NCBI GenBank assembly: GCA_936450465.1
Contig: OW388289.1
Span: forward strand, 81,795,093-81,859,092
Reading direction: 5' to 3'
DNA length: 64,000 nt
From: Gibbula magus
Taxonomy: Eukaryota > Mollusca > Gastropoda > Trochida > Trochidae
The notes below the pieces were generated by a model. That model made no database searches and was not told where the DNA came from. It saw only the letters and a list, made by a program, of their open reading frames with translations. Within the stretch, counting starts at the first letter, position 1. Each line of letters begins with the position of its first letter. Shown here in pieces: positions 61,084-64,000 of the stretch. Both the position numbers and the translations under genes were made by a program.

Positions 61084-61230
61084 GACGAGGGTCCACCTGT
61101 GAAAGGCGACCCATTCTACGAGTCTCAAGAGAACCACAATCTGATTGGTGTAGCCAACATCTTCCTGGAGTGTCTGTTCTACGACGTGAAGCTCGACTAC
61201 CACGTGCCCATCATCAGCCAGCAGGGAGAG
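61084..61230 (+). CDS. KIF13: Kinesin-3 KIF13-type, exon 7 (post-KIF1B stalk)
   Basis: The exon encodes 49 residues, from DEGPPVKGDPFYESQENHNL through IGVANIFLECLFYDVKLDYH to VPIISQQGE. The DPFYE-QENHNLIGVANVFLE-LFYDVKL-Y-VPII-Q-GEVAG block is almost invariant between KIF13A and KIF13B, and it identifies this gene as KIF13-type rather than KIF1, where the corresponding block differs. The acceptor is GTGTTTCCAG and the donor GAGAG|GTCAGT, both in phase 0. Two other overlapping reading frames are open by chance, but only this frame continues across the splice into VAGKLHVEV. Confidence 0.93.
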
Positions 61231-61999
61231 GTCAGTCTGTCTATACGTCTGTGTTAGAGCATCTTTAAAGATAGAACATATTGCTCAAATCATGTTGAGT
61301 ACATTTATAATCATACATTGAGTACATTTGAGTACATTTATAATCATTTACTGCCTGGAACTTTTAACCCTTCACCTGCTGGAGTTTTCTCGGACAGCCT
61401 ACATTAGTCTGGTCTACCTGGTCTACCTGTTCTACCTTTGGATAGCCTTCAGCCAGTGTCTACACCGGGTTTCAAACCTTGGTTTTAGATTGAGGCCAGC
61501 ACAATAACCACTTCGTCCTCCTTAAATCAACCATCAGCATAAAAATTCTTTGATGATATTCCTGTGTAGAGATTTTTATCATCTACAACAAGGAACAACA
61601 TTTTTTTATCCAACAAAAAAAACCGTATTGCAACAATTTTCAATTTAAAATAATAATAATAATGAGGATACTTATATCGCGCTGAACTCCACAACACAAA
61701 GGGCCATGCTCAAAGCACCACACACATTATTACCCTGGTGTAAGGACCAACATCAGTTCATTTGTATAGAAAGTTCGAATTTTCTTGCTTAGTTATTTTT
61801 TTCTAACACTGCAGAAAATCATTCAACAAACTACATTTGCACTTTAAGTTTTTCAAATGAAAAACTACATTTACACTTAATTTTTTTATGTTTTTTCACC
61901 AAATTATTTTCTCTTACAAAGCTATCCACTTAATGTCTTAATGCCTTTCTATTTCAACACACAGATGAAGACTACAGTCGATCATTTTTTTTTTGGCAG
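61231..61999 (+). other. KIF13 intron after exon 7 (0.8 kb)
   Basis: GT-AG intron with a poly-T acceptor tract. It contains a dispersed-repeat copy (61649-61765, paired with 10412-10530) and short direct duplications near 61286-61345 (GAGTACATT and TATAATCAT pieces) and 61410-61436 (GGTCTACCT twice). Confidence 0.68.
61649..61765 (+). repeat. Dispersed repeat, copy 2 (ATGAGGATACTTATA family)
   Basis: AATAATGAGGATACTTATAT, GCTGAACTCCACAACACAAA and CCATGCTCAAAGCACCACAC match copy 1 at 10412. It is preceded by an AAT microsatellite, which is common at such element ends. Confidence 0.7.
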
Positions 62000-62128
62000 G
62001 TTGCTGGTAAGCTTCACGTTGAAGTATCCAAGATAGGTGGCGCTGTATTGGATCGTTACGTGGACCTGGCATCAGACAGCGGTGATGAAGACTCCTCGGT
62101 CCCTATGGGTGCTCCTTTACTAGTCAGG
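62000..62128 (+). CDS. KIF13: Kinesin-3 KIF13-type, exon 8 (DUF3694-like region)
   Basis: This exon is only 43 codons and its frame is fixed by its neighbours. It encodes VAGKLHVEVSKIGGAVLDRY, then VDLASDSGDEDSSVPMGAPL and LVR. VAG-LHVEV continues the preceding GE to give the KIF13 GEVAGRLHVEV motif, and the acidic SDSGDEDSS stretch corresponds to a variable acidic loop in vertebrate KIF13. The acceptor is a poly-T tract ending TTGGCAG and the donor GTCAGG|GTGAGG, phase 0 on both sides. In the family this part belongs to the DUF3694-like stalk region. Confidence 0.9.
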
Positions 62129-62149
62129 GTGAGGATAACAAGCTGTGGG

Positions 62150-62220
62150 TCGTTAACAGTTAACCTTACAGTGCCGTCCGTTAACATTGTACTAAGGCTA
62201 CCTTAGTGATTTTAGGTGAT
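62150..62220. repeat. Short MITE-like hairpin, copy 2
   Basis: GTTAACCTTACAGTGCCGTC then GTTAACATTGTACTAAGGCT and ACCTTAGTGATTTT match the copy at 6456 in layout. It lies about 20 bp inside the intron after exon 8. Confidence 0.5.
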
Positions 62221-62628
62221 CTTATTGCTTTGACCAAAGGGAACAGTACTTTAACCTAGCTGTCTTCACACTTTTAATCATTGACCATAAAATATTCTCA
62301 ACTAGAGTGAGTGAGTAATCTGCATATATCACCTGTCACCTGTTGGATTTACAATTTCAATATGTGGGTTTCAGAATATCATTTGCTAGGGTGAACAAAT
62401 TTACATTAATTAATGTTCAAAACCCTTTACTAGTCATGTTTTTGTTGCAAACTTTATTAAATGTGACATTTTTGAAGGGCACGAAGAAGTGGAAATGAGA
62501 AAAGAAAGATAGTTTGGTTAACATGTTTTTTTTTATTGTGAAAGTCAAATATTGTGAAAAGTTAATTGTTAAAGAAAATCTGAATAATGAAGTAATGGTT
62601 CAGCGATCGATTGAAAATTTGTTATGCC

Positions 62629-63495
62629 CCCAAATCAGAAATTCCGGGGTATATTGTTTTTCACATGTCCGTCTGTCCGTCCGTCTGTCTGTGTGTTTGT
62701 CCACAAAAACTTTAACCTTGGCCATAACTTTGGATTGCTCAGAGCTAGGGCTTTCATACTTGGCATGTGGATACCTTGTGATGAGACCTTTCAGATGAGG
62801 TCATCATATTTGACTTTGTGACCTTGACCTTGCCGCAGTGAACATTTTCAGAAATTTTAACCTTGGCCATAACTTTGGATTGCTCAGAGCTAGGGCTTTC
62901 ATACTTAGCATGTGCATACCTTGTGATGAGACCTTTCACATGAGGTCATCATATTTGACCTTGTGACCTTGACCTTGCCTCAGAGGACATTTTTAGAAAA
63001 CTTTAACCTTGGCCATAACTTTGGATTGCTCAGAGCTAGGGCTTTCATACTTGGTATGTGCATACCTTGTGATGAGACCTTTCACATGAGGTCATCATAT
63101 TTGACCTTGTGACCTTGACCTTGCCGCAGTGGACATTTTCAAAAAACTTTAACCTTGGCCATAACTTTGGATTGCTCAGAGCTAGGGCTTTCATACTTGG
63201 TATGTGCATACCTTGTGATGAGACCTTTCACATGAGGTCATCATATTTTACCTTGACCTTGCCGCAGTGGACATTTTCAGAAAACTTTAACCTTGGCCAT
63301 ATAACTTTAGATTGCTCAGAGCTAGGGCTTTAATTACTTGGCATGTGCATACCTTGTGATGAGACCTTCATATGAGGACATCATATTTGACCTTGTGACC
63401 TTGACCTTGCCGCAGTGGACATCTTCAGAAAACTTTAACCATTGCCATAACTTTGGTATATCCGGGGGCATCCGTGTTTAACAAACACATCTTGT
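62629..63495. mobile_element. GCCCCC-ended element with five ~146-bp internal tandem units
   Basis: It opens ATGCCCCCAAATC ... CCGGGGTATATTG with GTCCGTCTGTCCGTCC. The unit starting TTTAACCTTGGCCATAACTT then begins at 62711, 62856, 63002, 63148, 63286 and 63434 (spacing 145, 146, 146, 138, 148). It closes TATATCCGGGGGCATCC, inverted to the opening. Each complete unit carries TGACCTTGTGACCTTGACCT or a shortened form. Confidence 0.82.
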
Positions 63496-63692
63496 TTAAT
63501 TTTCAAAATGTTATTCTGTGGATCTTGTGTTATTTACCAGTAAGGTCCTGTATCCATACAAAAGAATGTTGGAGTTTAGTTTAGATATAACTGTCAATGG
63601 ATTGGAGATCAACATAAAAGCAAAAAGCTAACCTACCCGTATTTGCTACACTGGTAATGCTTCCACTTAACTAAGCTTGTTCTATGTTGCAG

Positions 63693-63857
63693 GTGAAGAT
63701 CCGAGAAGCGCGAGGTTTGCCGCCAGCATTGTGTAACTTTGTGTTCTGTCAGTACTCATTCTGGGGTCAATCTGAACCAATCGTAGTGCCCCCAGAGGTC
63801 AACCCCGACATCATCACCAAGTCCGACACCGTCTCTTTCATCTTCAACCATGAAATG
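63693..63857 (+). CDS. KIF13: Kinesin-3 KIF13-type, exon 9 (last exon in window)
   Basis: The exon encodes 55 residues: VKIREARGLPPALCNFVFCQ, YSFWGQSEPIVVPPEVNPD and IITKSDTVSFIFNHEM. The V(K)I-EA-GLP--L-NFVFC-Y-FW-Q-EP-VV-PEV block is the conserved C2-like piece of the KIF13 stalk. The acceptor is TCTATGTTGCAG and the donor GAAATG|GTTCGT. Reading through the donor stays open for about 20 codons but loses similarity, so the splice is preferred. The family protein continues for many hundred residues, up to and beyond a CAP-Gly domain in KIF13B-type members, so the gene must run past base 64000. Confidence 0.88.
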
Positions 63858-64000
63858 GTTCGTTCGTTAAACTTCCATTTTCATGAGTTAATTATTGTCT
63901 TGAATGATGAACTATAGATTGATAATTTTAAAAACAGTTGAACAGTGACTTTCTGAATGAATGATAACATAGTTAGCATTTCAATTTCATATCTCTCATT

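Larger units (their letters stand above)
62129..63692 (+). other. KIF13 intron after exon 8 (1.6 kb)
   Basis: GT-AG intron. It contains a short MITE-like piece (62150-62220) near the donor and is then largely filled by the GCCCCC-ended element with ~146-bp internal tandem repeats (62629-63495). Confidence 0.7.

Overview
This window is eukaryotic, AT-rich and intron-dominated. It most resembles a spiralian, probably molluscan and possibly gastropod, nuclear genome. The evidence is GT-AG introns of 0.6-15 kb around short GC-richer exons, a repeated tRNA-headed SINE with a 3' tail ending in GTTAAAC plus ACTCACC repeats (a tail style I associate with molluscan V-SINE/RUDI-like elements), many short inverted-repeat elements and several near-identical minisatellites. 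The species call is inference.

One protein-coding gene is supported. It is a plus-strand KIF13-type kinesin-3 (orthologue group of vertebrate KIF13A/KIF13B and fly Khc-73), incomplete at both window edges. Nine exons (27868-28004, 43282-43394, 45166-45309, 55062-55245, 58587-58749, 59352-59600, 61084-61230, 62000-62128, 63693-63857) join in a single frame. They encode about 477 residues: the FHA domain (exons 1-2), a coiled-coil stalk (3-4), the KIF1B-type segment (5-6) and the following stalk region (7-9). The motor domain must lie upstream and the C-terminal part downstream. I could not find motor exons by eye in 1-27867, which I read as one very long intron that may start before base 1.

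Region by region: 1-27867 is intronic or upstream and holds a 60/67-bp minisatellite (19662-20470), 30-bp minisatellites (5708-5845, 21344-21612), several degenerate ~100-140-bp tandem series, SINEs, two very short retro-insertions with perfect target-site duplications (2419-2481, 17969-18012) and a foldback/TIR cluster (23331-24182). The 28005-43281 intron holds a 1.3-kb array of 35-bp units with a 525-bp higher-order period (31468-32764), SINEs, a hAT-like MITE, a foldback and a 73-bp TTAA-flanked mini-element. The introns from 43395 onward hold minisatellites touching exon 3 and starting just after exon 4, plus elements carrying arrays of TGACCTTGACCTT motifs (57823-58211, 62629-63495). No rRNA, CRISPR, functional tRNA or bacterial-type operon was seen.
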